From Streptomyces tsukubensis (lineage in GTDB: Bacteria > Actinomycetota > Actinomycetes > Streptomycetales > Streptomycetaceae): a stretch of DNA of 64,000 bases. Below the pieces are notes generated by a model, which worked only from the letters and a program-made list of their open reading frames with translations, was not told the origin of the DNA and did no database searches. The stretch is from positions 2,316,501-2,380,500 of the forward strand of contig NZ_CP020700.1 in the NCBI RefSeq assembly GCF_003932715.1, given 5' to 3'. This document shows, one piece after another, positions 17,600 through 26,408 of the stretch (position 1 is the first letter of the stretch; each line of letters begins with the position of its first letter). Both the position numbers and the translations under genes were made by a program.

Positions 17600-18045
17600 G
17601 GCTCTCGACCCTTCGAGGCTCGGTGGCTGCCCTGACGGCGAGGAACATACCCAGATCGAAGGCGTCTGGGTACGTCCACTTGGCCGTCATACGGCTGTAA
17701 CCACTCGTCCGCCACCGGATCGAAAGTGAACTGACGGGTAGACGGCTTTACCTTCCCCTTTCAGAGCTTGAACACATCGCCACGCTCGGCAGCGGCGAGT
17801 GGCCGTCGCGTCGACGGAGGGTGACAAGAAGAGCAAGAGGTCGAACACAGCCGGGGTGGCACTCCGTGCCACCCTTCCGAGTTCTGCAACCGCCCCCAAA
17901 GCGCTCATCCGAGCAGAGCCCCTCTCAAGGGTGGCGAGAATCACGCAGCGGGAGACCCTTCGTTTCCACCATCCGGACGCAGCGGAACGCCCGCCGCCAC
18001 AAGGGCTGCGTACGAGACTGCGGGGTTCCGGAAGGGGGGGAGGCG
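17600..18045 (-). other. 446-bp gap between dusB and ppdK
   Basis: It contains the ppdK promoter region and a hairpin at 17854-17874. An open frame on the minus strand (MSALGAVAELG, near 17911) has mixed third positions and no ribosome-binding site; I do not call it a gene. Codon use in the lower half is clearly unlike the flanking genes, so it is probably non-coding. Confidence 0.5.
17854..17874 (-). terminator. Hairpin in the dusB-ppdK gap
   Basis: 8-bp perfect stem GGGTGGCA / TGCCACCC with a 5-nt loop, about 170 bp after dusB. It may end dusB mRNA; the distance makes this uncertain. Confidence 0.4.
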
Positions 18046-19245
18046 TCAGCCGCCGGAGGTGTCCAGCTCCGCGTCGGCGGCGACGCCCGCGCAGTCGTAC
18101 GGGTCCTTGAGCCAGCCGTCCGGAAGCACCACGCGGTTGTTCCCGGAGGTCCGCCCGCGCGGCCCGTCCGCGCCCTCGGGCCACGGCTGGTCGAGCGCGA
18201 GCAGTCCGAGCTGTTCGTCGAGTTCCGCCAGCGAGGAGGTGATCGCGAGCCGCTTGCGCATCTCGGAGCCGACCGAGAAGCCCTTCAGATACCAGGCGAC
18301 GTGCTTGCGGAAGTCGATGACACCGCGGGACTCGTCCCCGATCCACTCCCCCAGCAGTTCGGCATGGCGCCGCATCACCGCGGCCACCTCGCGCAGGGTC
18401 GGCGTCACCCGCTCCGTACCGCCTTCGAAGGCGGAGACCAGATCGCGGAAGAGCCACGGCCGGCCCAGACAGCCGCGGCCGACGACGACACCGTCGCAGC
18501 CGGTCTCGCGGACCATCCGCAGCGCGTCGTCGGCGGACCAGATATCGCCGTTGCCGAGGACCGGGATCTCGGGGACGTGCTCCTTGAGCCGGGCGATGGC
18601 GTCCCAATCGGCCGTGCCGCCGTAGTGCTGGGCGGCCGTACGGCCGTGCAGGGCGATGGCGGTGACGCCCTCGTCGACGGCGATCCGGCCGGCGTCCAGA
18701 TAGGTCAGATGGTCGTCGTCGATGCCCTTGCGCATCTTCATGGTCACCGGCAGGGCACCGGCGTTGCCGACGGCCTCGTGCAGGATCGCCCGGAGCAGCG
18801 GCCGCTTGTAGGGCAGGGCCGAGCCGCCGCCCTTGCGGGTGACCTTGGGGACCGGGCAGCCGAAGTTGAGGTCGATATGGTCGGCGAGATCCTCGTCCAC
18901 GATCATCCGGACCGCCTTGCCGACGGTGACCGGGTCGACTCCGTACAGCTGGATCGAGCGCGGTGTCTCGGTGGCGTCGAAGTGGATGAGCTGCATGGTC
19001 TTGTCGTTCCGCTCGACCAGCGCCCGGGTGGTGATCATCTCGCTCACGAAGAGGCCCTTGCCGCCGCTGAACTCCCGGCACAGCGTGCGGAAGGGGGCGT
19101 TGGTGATCCCGGCCATCGGGGCGAGCACCACCGGCGGGCGCACCGCGTGCGGGCCGATGGTGAGCGTCGCGGCGGCCGCGGCCTCGGGGGCCGCCGTCGC
19201 CGGGGCGACGGAGGGCGCGGCGGGGGACGTGGCGAGCGTGGTCAT
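18046..19245 (-). CDS. dusB: tRNA-dihydrouridine synthase
   Basis: A 399-residue FMN enzyme that reduces uridines in the tRNA D-loop using NADPH. VVLAPMAGITNAPFRTLC opens the TIM barrel near residue 39. HIDLNFGCPVPKVTRKGGGSA, here as HIDLNFGCP and KVTRKGGGSAL, carries the catalytic Cys. NGDIWSADDA and VVVGRGCLGRPWLF hold the FMN phosphate. The N-terminal 30 residues are Ala-rich and poorly conserved. Actinobacterial family members are usually labelled DusB, though the exact tRNA position is not known here. It is divergent from the MFS gene, with only 67 bp between the starts. Confidence 0.94.
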   Translation of the reverse strand: MTTLATSPAAPSVAPATAAPEAAAAATLTIGPHAVRPPVVLAPMAGITNAPFRTLCREFSGGKGLFVSEMITTRALVERNDKTMQLIHFDATETPRSIQLYGVDPVTVGKAVRMIVDEDLADHIDLNFGCPVPKVTRKGGGSALPYKRPLLRAILHEAVGNAGALPVTMKMRKGIDDDHLTYLDAGRIAVDEGVTAIALHGRTAAQHYGGTADWDAIARLKEHVPEIPVLGNGDIWSADDALRMVRETGCDGVVVGRGCLGRPWLFRDLVSAFEGGTERVTPTLREVAAVMRRHAELLGEWIGDESRGVIDFRKHVAWYLKGFSVGSEMRKRLAITSSLAELDEQLGLLALDQPWPEGADGPRGRTSGNNRVVLPDGWLKDPYDCAGVAADAELDTSGG

Positions 19246-19290
19246 CCGTCCATTGTCGCGTATGGCTCAGTGCACAAGGACAGGCTTTAT

Positions 19291-19312
19291 TAGTTAACCG
19301 TACTATCGACAT
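19291..19312 (+). promoter_or_regulatory. -10 box and overlapping dyad, leaderless MFS gene
   Basis: TACTAT at 19301-19306 is a consensus -10, followed by 6 nt and the ATG at 19313, so the transcript should start on the start codon. An imperfect dyad, TAGT (19291-19294) with ACTA (19302-19305), overlaps the -10. The surrounding TTATTAGTTAACCGTACTAT is unusually AT-rich for this genome, as is typical of TetR/MarR operators. Confidence 0.6.
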
Positions 19313-20767
19313 ATGTCTGTGTCCGAGCTCACATCACGGCGCCGCCTGCTCGTCCTGGGCATCTGCTGCATGAGTCTGCTGATCGTCAGCCTCGACAACA
19401 CCATCCTCAATGTGGCCCTGCCGTCGATCGGCCGTGAGCTGGGCGCCTCCGTCTCCGGACTCCAGTGGGCCATCGACGCCTACACGCTGGTGCTGGCGTC
19501 GCTGCTGATGCTCGCCGGGTCGACCGCGGACCGGATCGGACGCCGCCGGGTCTTCATGGCGGGCCTGGTGCTGTTCACCCTGGGTTCGGCCCTGTGTTCG
19601 CTCGCCCCCAGCCTGGAACTGCTGGTGGTCTTCCGGATGGTGCAGGCAGTCGGCGGCTCGATGCTCAACCCGGTGGCCATGTCGATCATCACCAACACCT
19701 TCACCGACCCCGCCGAGCGGGCCCGCGCGATCGGGGTCTGGGGCGGGGTCGTCGGCATCTCGATGGCCGCGGGACCGCTGGTGGGCGGGCTCCTCGTGGA
19801 CTCGGTCGGCTGGCGTTCGGTCTTCTGGGTCAATATCCCCGTCGGCCTGCTGGCGCTCCTGCTGACCTGGCGGTACGTCCAGGAGTCCCGGGCGCCGAAA
19901 CCGCGGCGTGCGGACCCCGTGGGCCAGGTGCTGATCATCGTGCTGCTGGGCTCGCTGACGTACGCGATCATCGAGACGGACCCGGTGGCCGGGGTGGTCG
20001 CGGCCCTGGCGCTGCTGGGCGTGCTGTTCTACGAGCCGCGCCGCCAGGAGCCGCTGATCGACCTCCGGTTCTTCCGCAGCGCGCCGTTCAGCGGGGCGAC
20101 GGTCATCGCGATCGCGGCCTTCGCCGCCCTCGGCGGCTTCCTCTTCATGAATACGCTCTACCTCCAGGAGGTCCGCGGTTACGACGCCCTGCACGCCGGG
20201 CTCTACATGCTGCCGATGGCCGCGGTGACGCTGGTCGCCGCGCCGCTGTCGGGCCGTCTGGTGGGGAGTCTGGGACCCCGGCTGCCGCTGCTGGTCGCCG
20301 GGGCGGCGATGGCGGCGAGCGGGGTGCTGTTCGCCGCGTTCGAGGCGGAGACCTCGAACACGCTGCTGTTCACCGGGTACGTCCTGTTCGGTCTCGGCTT
20401 CGGCATGGTGAACGCGCCGATCACCAATACCGCGGTCTCCGGGATGCCGCGGTCGCAGGCAGGGGTGGCGGCGGCGGTGGCCTCCACCAGCCGGCAGATC
20501 GGCCAGACCCTCGGGGTCGCGGTGATCGGCACGGTGCTGGCGACGGGCGTCTCACTCGGTCTGGGCACGGTGGCGCAGAGCGCAGCGCGCACGGACGCGT
20601 TCCTGGCCGCGAGCCGCCCCGCCTGGTGGATCATCGCGGCCTGCGGGGCCGTGGTCCTGCTGGTCGGCGCCGCGACCACCGGCCGCTGGGCCCGGCATAC
20701 GGCCTTCGCCTGCGCCGTACGCCTCCAGGAGCCGGAGGTGGCGCAGGAACCGTCCCGTACGGGCTGA
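19313..20767 (+). CDS. MFS drug efflux transporter, DHA2 family (EmrB/QacA type)
   Basis: A 484-residue proton-driven exporter with about 14 predicted membrane helices. Motif D1-type NTILNVALPSIGREL follows helix 1. Motif A-type GSTADRIGRRRVFMAG lies between helices 2 and 3. Helix 5 carries GPLVGGLLVDSVGWRSVFW, the antiporter motif C region. Substrates are probably cationic or amphipathic drugs, but this cannot be read from sequence. No regulator gene is adjacent, although the promoter carries an operator-like dyad. A hairpin follows 24 bp after the stop. Confidence 0.92.
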   Translation: MSVSELTSRRRLLVLGICCMSLLIVSLDNTILNVALPSIGRELGASVSGLQWAIDAYTLVLASLLMLAGSTADRIGRRRVFMAGLVLFTLGSALCSLAPSLELLVVFRMVQAVGGSMLNPVAMSIITNTFTDPAERARAIGVWGGVVGISMAAGPLVGGLLVDSVGWRSVFWVNIPVGLLALLLTWRYVQESRAPKPRRADPVGQVLIIVLLGSLTYAIIETDPVAGVVAALALLGVLFYEPRRQEPLIDLRFFRSAPFSGATVIAIAAFAALGGFLFMNTLYLQEVRGYDALHAGLYMLPMAAVTLVAAPLSGRLVGSLGPRLPLLVAGAAMAASGVLFAAFEAETSNTLLFTGYVLFGLGFGMVNAPITNTAVSGMPRSQAGVAAAVASTSRQIGQTLGVAVIGTVLATGVSLGLGTVAQSAARTDAFLAASRPAWWIIAACGAVVLLVGAATTGRWARHTAFACAVRLQEPEVAQEPSRTG

Positions 20768-20790
20768 AGGGGGCCGCCGCCGGGCAGGGG

Positions 20791-20829
20791 GACGGCCCCG
20801 GACCGCGGGCTGCGCGGTGCGGGGCCGTC
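20791..20829 (+). terminator. Hairpin between the MFS gene and DUF6243 gene
   Basis: Arms 20791-20800 and 20820-20829 pair over 10 bp and the loop itself can fold (ACCGC with GCGGT). It lies between convergent genes. Confidence 0.65.
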
Positions 20830-20897
20830 CGCCGCCCGGGGCGCCCCGCCGGATCGGCGGGCGGGGGCACCCCGGGGCATTTCGGTGGGTGGAGCGG

Positions 20898-21125
20898 TCA
20901 GCCGTCCTGGCCGGAGGTCTCCGGCGCGCTCTGGTCGGCGGCAGCGTCCTCGGCGCCTTCGGCGCCCTGGGTCCGCGCCCGCATCCGGTTCAGCAGCTCG
21001 GTCTTGCGGTCGTCGGCCGCCTGGCGGTCGGAGAGGCCGGCGGGGCCGACGCCCTCCTGTCCGGGGCGGGACAGCTTGCGGCGCTGACCGCCGACACCGA
21101 GAAGGTTGTTACGGCTCTTGGCCAT
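20898..21125 (-). CDS. Small DUF6243-type protein
   Basis: A 75-residue basic, hydrophilic protein starting MAKSRNNLLGVGGQRRKL, which I recognise as the DUF6243 type found throughout Streptomyces, function unknown. Residues 1-50 are Lys/Arg/Gln-rich and probably helical. The last 20 residues are acidic, Ala/Glu/Asp-rich and likely disordered. There is no membrane segment. A nine-codon open frame lies upstream on the same strand (21217-21246). Confidence 0.75.
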   Translation of the reverse strand: MAKSRNNLLGVGGQRRKLSRPGQEGVGPAGLSDRQAADDRKTELLNRMRARTQGAEGAEDAAADQSAPETSGQDG

Positions 21126-21216
21126 GGGGTTCTCCCATCGTGGTGAGACTTGACTGTGGGGTCGTCAGCAAGGAGGCGGAGGCGGGGCGGACGCCGCCCG
21201 TGCCGCCGCCGGGCGC

Positions 21217-21246
21217 TCACTCGTAGATCTGGAAGAACGAAGACAT
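21217..21246 (-). CDS. Possible nine-codon leader ORF
   Basis: ATG to TGA encodes MSSFFQIYE. There is no ribosome-binding site, but TAACGT (complement of 21254-21259) lies 7 nt before the ATG, the geometry of a leaderless start. It sits 91 bp upstream of the DUF6243 gene. Chance occurrence cannot be excluded. Confidence 0.25.
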   Translation of the reverse strand: MSSFFQIYE

Positions 21247-21312
21247 ACCCGGGACGTTACCGGGCCCGGCCCGCGGAGCGCATCCGGTTTCCGTGCCGCC
21301 CCGGGGCGGGGC

Positions 21313-21337
21313 GGGCACCCCCGCGGAGGGGGTGCCC
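21313..21337 (-). terminator. Second hairpin downstream of glyS
   Basis: 10-bp perfect stem GGGCACCCCC with GGGGGTGCCC and a 5-nt loop. Confidence 0.6.
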
Positions 21338-21345
21338 GATGCGCC

Positions 21346-21379
21346 GGAGGCCGGCCGGGCGCCCGCCCGGCCGGCCTCC
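21346..21379 (-). terminator. Terminator of glyS
   Basis: Arms 21346-21361 and 21364-21379 are perfectly complementary over 16 bp. The central pairs must open to form a loop. It starts 56 bp past the glyS stop. Confidence 0.75.
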
Positions 21380-21434
21380 TCGTGTCGTCGCGCTCCGCGG
21401 CCGGGCGGCCGTCGAAGGGCCGTCCGGCAGGGGC

Positions 21435-22820
21435 TCAGCAGCCCAGCAGACGCTCGCCCAGGTACCCCTGGATACGGTCCAGGGAGACCCGCTCCTGCTT
21501 CATGGTGTCGCGCTCGCGCACGGTCACCGCGTTGTCGTCGAGGGTGTCGAAGTCGACGGTGACGCAGAACGGGGTGCCGATCTCGTCCTGGCGGCGGTAG
21601 CGGCGGCCGATCGCGCCCGCGTCGTCGAACTCGATGTTCCAGTTCTGGCGCAGGTCCGAGGCCAGGCCCTTGGCCTTCGGGGAGAGCTGCGGGTTGCGGG
21701 AGAGCGGCAGCACCGCGACCTTCACCGGCGCCAGGCGCGGGTCGAGCCGGAGCACGGTCCGCTTCTCCATGACGCCCTTGGCGTTCGGCGCCTCGTCCTC
21801 GTTGTAGGCGTCGAGGAGGAAGGCCAGCATCGTCCGGCCGACACCGGCGGCGGGCTCGATGACGTACGGCGTCCAGCGCTCGCCGGCCTCCTGGTCGAAG
21901 TACGACAGGTCGTGGCCGGAGGCCTTGGAGTGCGCGGAGAGGTCGTAGTCGGTGCGGTTGGCGACGCCCTCCAGCTCACCCCACTCGCTGCCGCCGAAGC
22001 GGAAGCGGTACTCGATGTCGGCGGTGCGCTTGGAGTAGTGGGAGAGCTTCTCCTTCGGGTGCTCGTACCAGCGCATGTTCTCCTCGCGCATACCGAGCCC
22101 GGTGTACCAGTTCCAGCGCTGGTCCATCCAGTACTGCTGCCACTCCTCGTCCTCGCCCGGCTTGACGAAGAACTCCATCTCCATCTGCTCGAACTCACGG
22201 GTCCGGAAGATGAAGTTTCCGGGCGTGATCTCGTTGCGGAAGGACTTGCCCATCTGCGCGATGCCGAACGGCGGCTTCTTGCGCGAGGTCTGCTGGACCT
22301 GGGCGAAGTTGGTGAAGATGCCCTGGGCGGTCTCGGGGCGCAGATAGGCGACCGAGCCCGAGTCCTGGGTGGGGCCGAGGTGGGTGGCGAGCAGACCGGA
22401 GAACTGCTTGGGGTCGGTGAAGGCGCCCTTGGTGCCGCAGTGCGGGCAGTTGACGTCCGCGAGGCCGTTCTCGGGCGACTTGCCGGAGTGCTTCTCCTCG
22501 TACGCCTCGATCAGGTGGTCCGCACGGAACCGCTTGTGACAGGAGGTGCACTCGGTGAGCGGGTCGGTGAAGGTGGCGACGTGGCCGGACGCCTCCCAGA
22601 CCTCGGTCGCCAGGATGACCGACGAGTCGAGACCGACGACGTCCTCCCGCGAGGTGACCATGTAGCGCCACCACTGGCGCTTGATGTTCTCCTTCAGCTC
22701 GACACCCAGCGGCCCGTAGTCCCAGGCGGCCCGCTGGCCGCCGTAGATCTCACTGCAGGGATAGACAAAGCCACGGCGCTTGCTCAGGTTGACGATGGTG
22801 TCGATCTTGTCGGCGGCCAC
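21435..22820 (-). CDS. glyS: Glycyl-tRNA synthetase (alpha2 type)
   Basis: A 461-residue class II aminoacyl-tRNA synthetase that charges tRNA-Gly, of the single-chain homodimer type used by actinobacteria. [14 protein letters not shown] opens the catalytic domain. A zinc-ribbon insertion is visible as CTSCHKRF and CPHCGTKG. Class II motif 2 is [21 protein letters not shown] (shown here as [10 protein letters not shown] and RTREFEQME), and motif 3 is [10 protein letters not shown]. The C-terminal anticodon-binding domain runs from about residue 355. The GTG at 22820 ([10 protein letters not shown]) starts the conserved sequence. It is divergent from znuA. Confidence 0.96.
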   Translation of the reverse strand: MAADKIDTIVNLSKRRGFVYPCSEIYGGQRAAWDYGPLGVELKENIKRQWWRYMVTSREDVVGLDSSVILATEVWEASGHVATFTDPLTECTSCHKRFRADHLIEAYEEKHSGKSPENGLADVNCPHCGTKGAFTDPKQFSGLLATHLGPTQDSGSVAYLRPETAQGIFTNFAQVQQTSRKKPPFGIAQMGKSFRNEITPGNFIFRTREFEQMEMEFFVKPGEDEEWQQYWMDQRWNWYTGLGMREENMRWYEHPKEKLSHYSKRTADIEYRFRFGGSEWGELEGVANRTDYDLSAHSKASGHDLSYFDQEAGERWTPYVIEPAAGVGRTMLAFLLDAYNEDEAPNAKGVMEKRTVLRLDPRLAPVKVAVLPLSRNPQLSPKAKGLASDLRQNWNIEFDDAGAIGRRYRRQDEIGTPFCVTVDFDTLDDNAVTVRERDTMKQERVSLDRIQGYLGERLLGC

Positions 22821-22985
22821 GGTGCTCTCTTCATAGACGACGGCGACGAACGGCGAATGCTTCAGATTACCGGCGTGCGCACCCCCGGGATCAAATCGAG
22901 GGCGGTCAGCGGCCCGACGAGAAGCGGACTCTCTTCTTCCGTGTACCTGCCACCCGGCCCGTCGATGTATCCGACAACCAGCTTG

Positions 22986-23023
22986 TTGACAATCGTTTCC
23001 ACTTTTGTTGAAAATGACTGTCA
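22986..23023 (+). promoter_or_regulatory. Zur box over the znuA promoter
   Basis: The 15-bp sequence TGAAAATGACTGTCA at 23009-23023 matches the Streptomyces Zur operator TGAaAatGatTtTCA at 13 of 15 positions. A -35 TTGACA (22986-22991), an 18-bp spacer and the -10-like GAAAAT (23010-23015) place the transcription start at 23022-23023, on the ATG. Zn-Zur bound here would cover the -10 and start site and block transcription. Confidence 0.85.
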
Positions 23024-24069
23024 TGAACGTACGCCCCCTGATACCCACGGCCGTCACCGCAGGAGCCGCCGCCCTCGGACTTCTCGCGCTGTCGGCCTGC
23101 TCCACCGCCGATGCCTCGGACGGCCGGGAGGACGGAAAGCTCAAGGTGGTGGCGTCGTTCTATCCAATGCAGTTCCTCGCCGAGCGGATCGGCGGCGATC
23201 ATGTGAAGGTCTCCACCCTGACCAAGCCGGGTGTCGAGCCGCACGATCTGGAACTCAAGCCCCGCCAGGCCGCCCAGCTGGAGAAGGCGGGCTACATCCT
23301 CTATCTCAAGGGCGTCCAGCCTGCTGTCGACACCGCCATCGAGAAGACGGACATCGACCACAAAACGGACGCGGCGAAGCTCACGGACACCGGGCTCCAC
23401 CCCGAGAAGGCCGAGAAGGCCGGGAAGCCCGAAGCCGACGCCCACGACCACGGCGCCGAAAAGGACGGTCACGACCACGGCACGGAGGGCGACGGCCACG
23501 GCCATGAGCAGGGCGCGAAGGACGACGGGCACGGCCACGACCACGGTGACGGCGATCCGCATATCTGGCTGGACCCGCTGAAGTACGCGCAGGTCGCCGA
23601 CGGCGTCGGCGCCGCACTCGCCAAGGCCGACCCCGACAACGCCGCGGACTACCGCAAGAACGCCGCCGCGCTGTCCGGCGAGCTGAAGGCGCTGCACGCA
23701 TCCTTCGAGCAGGGCCTGAAGAACACCGCCACCCGCACCTTCGTCACCACGCACTCCGCCTTCGGCCACCTCGCCGAGCGGTACGGGCTGAAGCAGGAGG
23801 GCATCGCCGGTATCGACCCCGAGGCCGAGCCCAGCCCCGCCCGGATCAAGGAGCTCCAGACCGTCGCCAAGAGCGACCGGGTGACCACCGTCTTCTTCGA
23901 GACCCTCGCCAGCGACCGGACCGCGAAGACCCTCGCCGGGGACACCGGACTCCGGACCGACGTCCTCGACCCCCTGGAGGGCATCACCGAGAAGTCGAAG
24001 GGCCGGGACTACTTCGAGGTCATGAACGCCAACCTCACCGCCCTCAAGACGGCCCTGGGGGCGAAATGA
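23023..24069 (+). CDS. znuA: Zinc ABC transporter, substrate-binding lipoprotein
   Basis: A 348-residue cluster A-I metal-binding lipoprotein that captures Zn2+ outside the membrane and delivers it to ZnuB. The lipobox LLALSAC gives lipidated C26. [18 protein letters not shown] starts the fold and [10 protein letters not shown] gives the first metal His. A loop of about 40 residues (near 142-180) contains many His/Asp ([30 protein letters not shown]), typical of zinc-specific members. [12 protein letters not shown] supplies the later His. The ATG at 23023 is preferred over 23014 because the predicted transcript begins there; translation would be leaderless. Confidence 0.95.
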   Translation: MNVRPLIPTAVTAGAAALGLLALSACSTADASDGREDGKLKVVASFYPMQFLAERIGGDHVKVSTLTKPGVEPHDLELKPRQAAQLEKAGYILYLKGVQPAVDTAIEKTDIDHKTDAAKLTDTGLHPEKAEKAGKPEADAHDHGAEKDGHDHGTEGDGHGHEQGAKDDGHGHDHGDGDPHIWLDPLKYAQVADGVGAALAKADPDNAADYRKNAAALSGELKALHASFEQGLKNTATRTFVTTHSAFGHLAERYGLKQEGIAGIDPEAEPSPARIKELQTVAKSDRVTTVFFETLASDRTAKTLAGDTGLRTDVLDPLEGITEKSKGRDYFEVMNANLTALKTALGAK

Positions 24070-24845
24070 GCACCCCGAACTCCAAGGACGCCCCCGCCGT
24101 CGCCCTGACCGGCGCCCGGGCCGCCCTCGGCTCCCGGCCCGTGCTGCGCGGCGTCGATCTGACCGTGGCCCGCGGCGAGGTCGTCGCCCTGCTCGGAGCC
24201 AACGGCTCCGGCAAGTCCACCGCCGTCCGCGCCGCGATCGGCCGGGTGCCGCTCACCGAGGGCCGGGCCGAGCTCTTCGGCACCGAGCTGCGCCGCTTCC
24301 GCCAGTGGGCCCGGGTCGGCTACGTACCGCAGCGGACCACCGCGGCGAGCGGGGTGCCCGCGACCATCCGCGAGGTCGTCTCGTCCGGACGGCTCTCCCG
24401 GACCCGGTTCGGACTGCTGTCCCGCACCGACCGGGCCGCCATCGACCGGGCGATCGGCCTGGTCGGGCTCGCGGACCGGGCCGGGGACCCGGTGGAGGCG
24501 CTCTCCGGCGGACAGCACCAGCGGGTGCTGATCGCCCGGGCGCTGGCCGCCGAACCCGAGCTGCTGATCATGGACGAGCCGATGGCCGGGGTCGACCTGG
24601 CCAGCCAGGAGGTCCTCGCCGCCACCCTGCGCGACCAGGTCGCTGCGGGCACCACCGTGCTCCTGGTGCTGCACGAGCTGGGCGCGGTGGAGCCGCTGAT
24701 CGACCGGGCCGTCGTGCTCCGCGACGGCTGCGTGGTCCACGACGGGCCGCCCCCGAGGGCCGTGGGCCAGCATGCGCTGCCCGGCCACGACCACGTACAT
24801 CCGCACGCGGCCGACGAGCCGCTCCGCACCGGACTGCTGGGCTGA
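24066..24845 (+). CDS. znuC: Zinc ABC transporter, ATP-binding protein
   Basis: A 259-residue ATPase that powers zinc import with ZnuB. Walker A is LGANGSGKST, the Q-loop is GYVPQRT, the ABC signature is LSGGQHQRVLIARAL, Walker B is LLIMDEP, and the switch His is in LLVLHELGAVE. The C-terminal tail is His-rich (GQHALPGHDHVHPH), which may bind zinc and sense it. It overlaps znuA by ATGA (24066-24069), so translation is coupled. Confidence 0.95.
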   Translation: MSTPNSKDAPAVALTGARAALGSRPVLRGVDLTVARGEVVALLGANGSGKSTAVRAAIGRVPLTEGRAELFGTELRRFRQWARVGYVPQRTTAASGVPATIREVVSSGRLSRTRFGLLSRTDRAAIDRAIGLVGLADRAGDPVEALSGGQHQRVLIARALAAEPELLIMDEPMAGVDLASQEVLAATLRDQVAAGTTVLLVLHELGAVEPLIDRAVVLRDGCVVHDGPPPRAVGQHALPGHDHVHPHAADEPLRTGLLG

Positions 24846-24847
24846 CC

Positions 24848-25744
24848 ATGGAAATCCTCGAAACGGCGTTTATGCAGCGGGCGCTGATCGCGGCCCTGCT
24901 GGTCGGCATCACCGCCCCCGCGATCGGTGTCTATCTCGTCCAGCGCCGGCAGGCGCTGATGGGCGACGGCATCGGCCATATCGCGATGACCGGTGTGGGC
25001 CTCGGCTTCCTGCTCTCCACCAACCCCATCTGGATGGCGACGCTGGTCTCCGTCGCCGGTGCCGTCACCATGGAGCTGATCAGGGCGTACGGCCGCACCC
25101 GCGGCGATATCGCCCTGGCCCTGCTCTTCTACGGCGGCATGGCGGGCGGAGTGATGCTGATCAACGTCTCCGACACCGGTTCGACGGCCGATCTCGGCTC
25201 CTTCCTCTTCGGTTCGCTCTCCACCGTCTCCGATGCCGATCTGACGGCCATCGCCCTGCTCGCGGCCTTTGTGGTGCTGGTCTCGGTGGGCCTGCGCAGG
25301 CAGCTCTTCGCGGTCAGCCAGGACGAGGAGTTCGCCCGGGTCACCGGCCTGCCGGTGCGGGCGCTGAACCTTCTGATCGCCGTCACGGCCGCGGTGACGG
25401 TCTCGGTCGCCATGCGGGTCGTGGGGCTGCTGCTGGTCAGCGCGCTGATGGTGGTCCCGGTGGTCGCCGCCCAGCAGATCTCGCGCTCCTTCAAGGCGAC
25501 CTTCGCCCTGGCCGTCGGGATCGGGGTCACCGTGTCCCTCGCGGGGACCACGACCTCGTACTACCGCGACGTACCGCCCGGGGCGACGATCGTGCTGCTC
25601 GCGATCGGGGTCTTCCTGCTGCTGACCGCGCTGGCGGCGCCGGTGGCCCGGCGGCGGGCGAGGGCGGCCGAAGCGGTGGTTGCCGCCGACTGCCCGGTCG
25701 GGGTGCCGGGTGTCCGGTCCGCGGGGGACGACGTCACGGTCTGA
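24848..25744 (+). CDS. znuB: Zinc ABC transporter, membrane permease
   Basis: A 298-residue integral membrane protein of the ABC-3 family with 8-9 predicted helices, forming the zinc channel. MEILETAFMQRALIAALLVG starts the first helix. The conserved RRQALMGDGIGHIAMTGVGL, here as RRQALMGDGIGH, is the family signature in the cytoplasmic coupling region. It begins 2 nt after znuC, so the three genes are one operon. A perfect 18-bp hairpin follows 14 bp after the stop, before zur. Confidence 0.95.
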   Translation: MEILETAFMQRALIAALLVGITAPAIGVYLVQRRQALMGDGIGHIAMTGVGLGFLLSTNPIWMATLVSVAGAVTMELIRAYGRTRGDIALALLFYGGMAGGVMLINVSDTGSTADLGSFLFGSLSTVSDADLTAIALLAAFVVLVSVGLRRQLFAVSQDEEFARVTGLPVRALNLLIAVTAAVTVSVAMRVVGLLLVSALMVVPVVAAQQISRSFKATFALAVGIGVTVSLAGTTTSYYRDVPPGATIVLLAIGVFLLLTALAAPVARRRARAAEAVVAADCPVGVPGVRSAGDDVTV

Positions 25745-25758
25745 GCCCGGCCCGTTCC

Positions 25759-25803
25759 GTACGGGGATCCGGTACGGGCAGGACGCGTACCGGATCCCCG
25801 TAC
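25759..25803 (+). terminator. Perfect 18-bp hairpin between znuB and zur
   Basis: Arms 25759-25776 and 25786-25803 are identical inverted copies over 18 bp with a 9-nt loop. It could end or attenuate the znuACB mRNA before zur. Confidence 0.75.
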
Positions 25804-25940
25804 GAAGGCCGTCGACAGCGAAACGGAAGGCCGGCTTCCGGGCGTGGAGGGGCGCCCCGCCGGGCCGAGGGTGCCGAGTGCGGCGCCGCGCCTGGCAGAA
25901 TTGGCCGTGACACGTTGTGCGGCCGAACGAGGAGGCACCT

Positions 25941-26381
25941 GTGGCCACGGCGCCATCCGGCGGAAACACCACCCCCGTACGAGGCCGGTCGACCCGGCAG
26001 CGCGCCGCTGTCGCGTCCGCACTCAACGAGGTGGACGAGTTCCGCAGTGCCCAGGAACTGCACGACATGCTCAAGCACCGGGGCGATTCGGTGGGCCTGA
26101 CGACGGTCTACCGCACCCTCCAGTCCCTGGCGGACGCGGGCGAGGTCGATGTCCTGCGCACCAGCGACGGCGAGTCCGTCTACCGCCGCTGCTCCACCGA
26201 CGACCACCACCACCATCTGGTCTGCCGGGTCTGCGGCAAGGCCGTCGAGGTCGAGGGCCCCGCGGTGGAGTCGTGGGCCGAATCGGTCGCTGCCCAGCAC
26301 GGCTATGTGAACGTGGCGCACACCGTGGAGATCTTCGGCACCTGCGCCGAATGCGCCGCCCGGCAGACCGCCAAGGGCTGA
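25941..26381 (+). CDS. zur: Zinc uptake regulator Zur (Fur family)
   Basis: A 146-residue repressor that, when zinc-loaded, binds boxes such as the one before znuA. The N-terminal winged helix has RSTRQRAAVASALNEVDEF and the recognition region LTTVYRTLQSLADAG. The C-terminal half has a HHHH run (89-92), CRVC (C95, C98) and CAEC (C135, C138), which form the structural zinc site, with other His residues for regulatory zinc. The GTG start has GAGGAGG about 5 nt upstream. It stands 196 bp after znuB behind a hairpin, so it may have its own promoter. A bidirectional-looking terminator follows. Confidence 0.95.
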   Translation: MATAPSGGNTTPVRGRSTRQRAAVASALNEVDEFRSAQELHDMLKHRGDSVGLTTVYRTLQSLADAGEVDVLRTSDGESVYRRCSTDDHHHHLVCRVCGKAVEVEGPAVESWAESVAAQHGYVNVAHTVEIFGTCAECAARQTAKG

Positions 26382-26408
26382 CCCGCACGGACACGCATAC
26401 AGACAGAT

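Larger units (their letters stand above)
21126..21434 (-). other. 309-bp gap between glyS and the DUF6243 gene
   Basis: Reading on the minus strand it holds two consecutive terminator-like hairpins after glyS (21346-21379 and 21313-21337). Then come a -10-like TAACGT, a nine-codon open frame (21217-21246) and a GC-rich leader to the DUF6243 gene. Confidence 0.6.

Noticed and set aside
17687..17911. Minus-strand frame MSALGAVAELG upstream of ppdK
   Set aside because: It has mixed third codon positions and no ribosome-binding site, contains a hairpin, and shows no known family. It is more likely the ppdK leader or promoter region.
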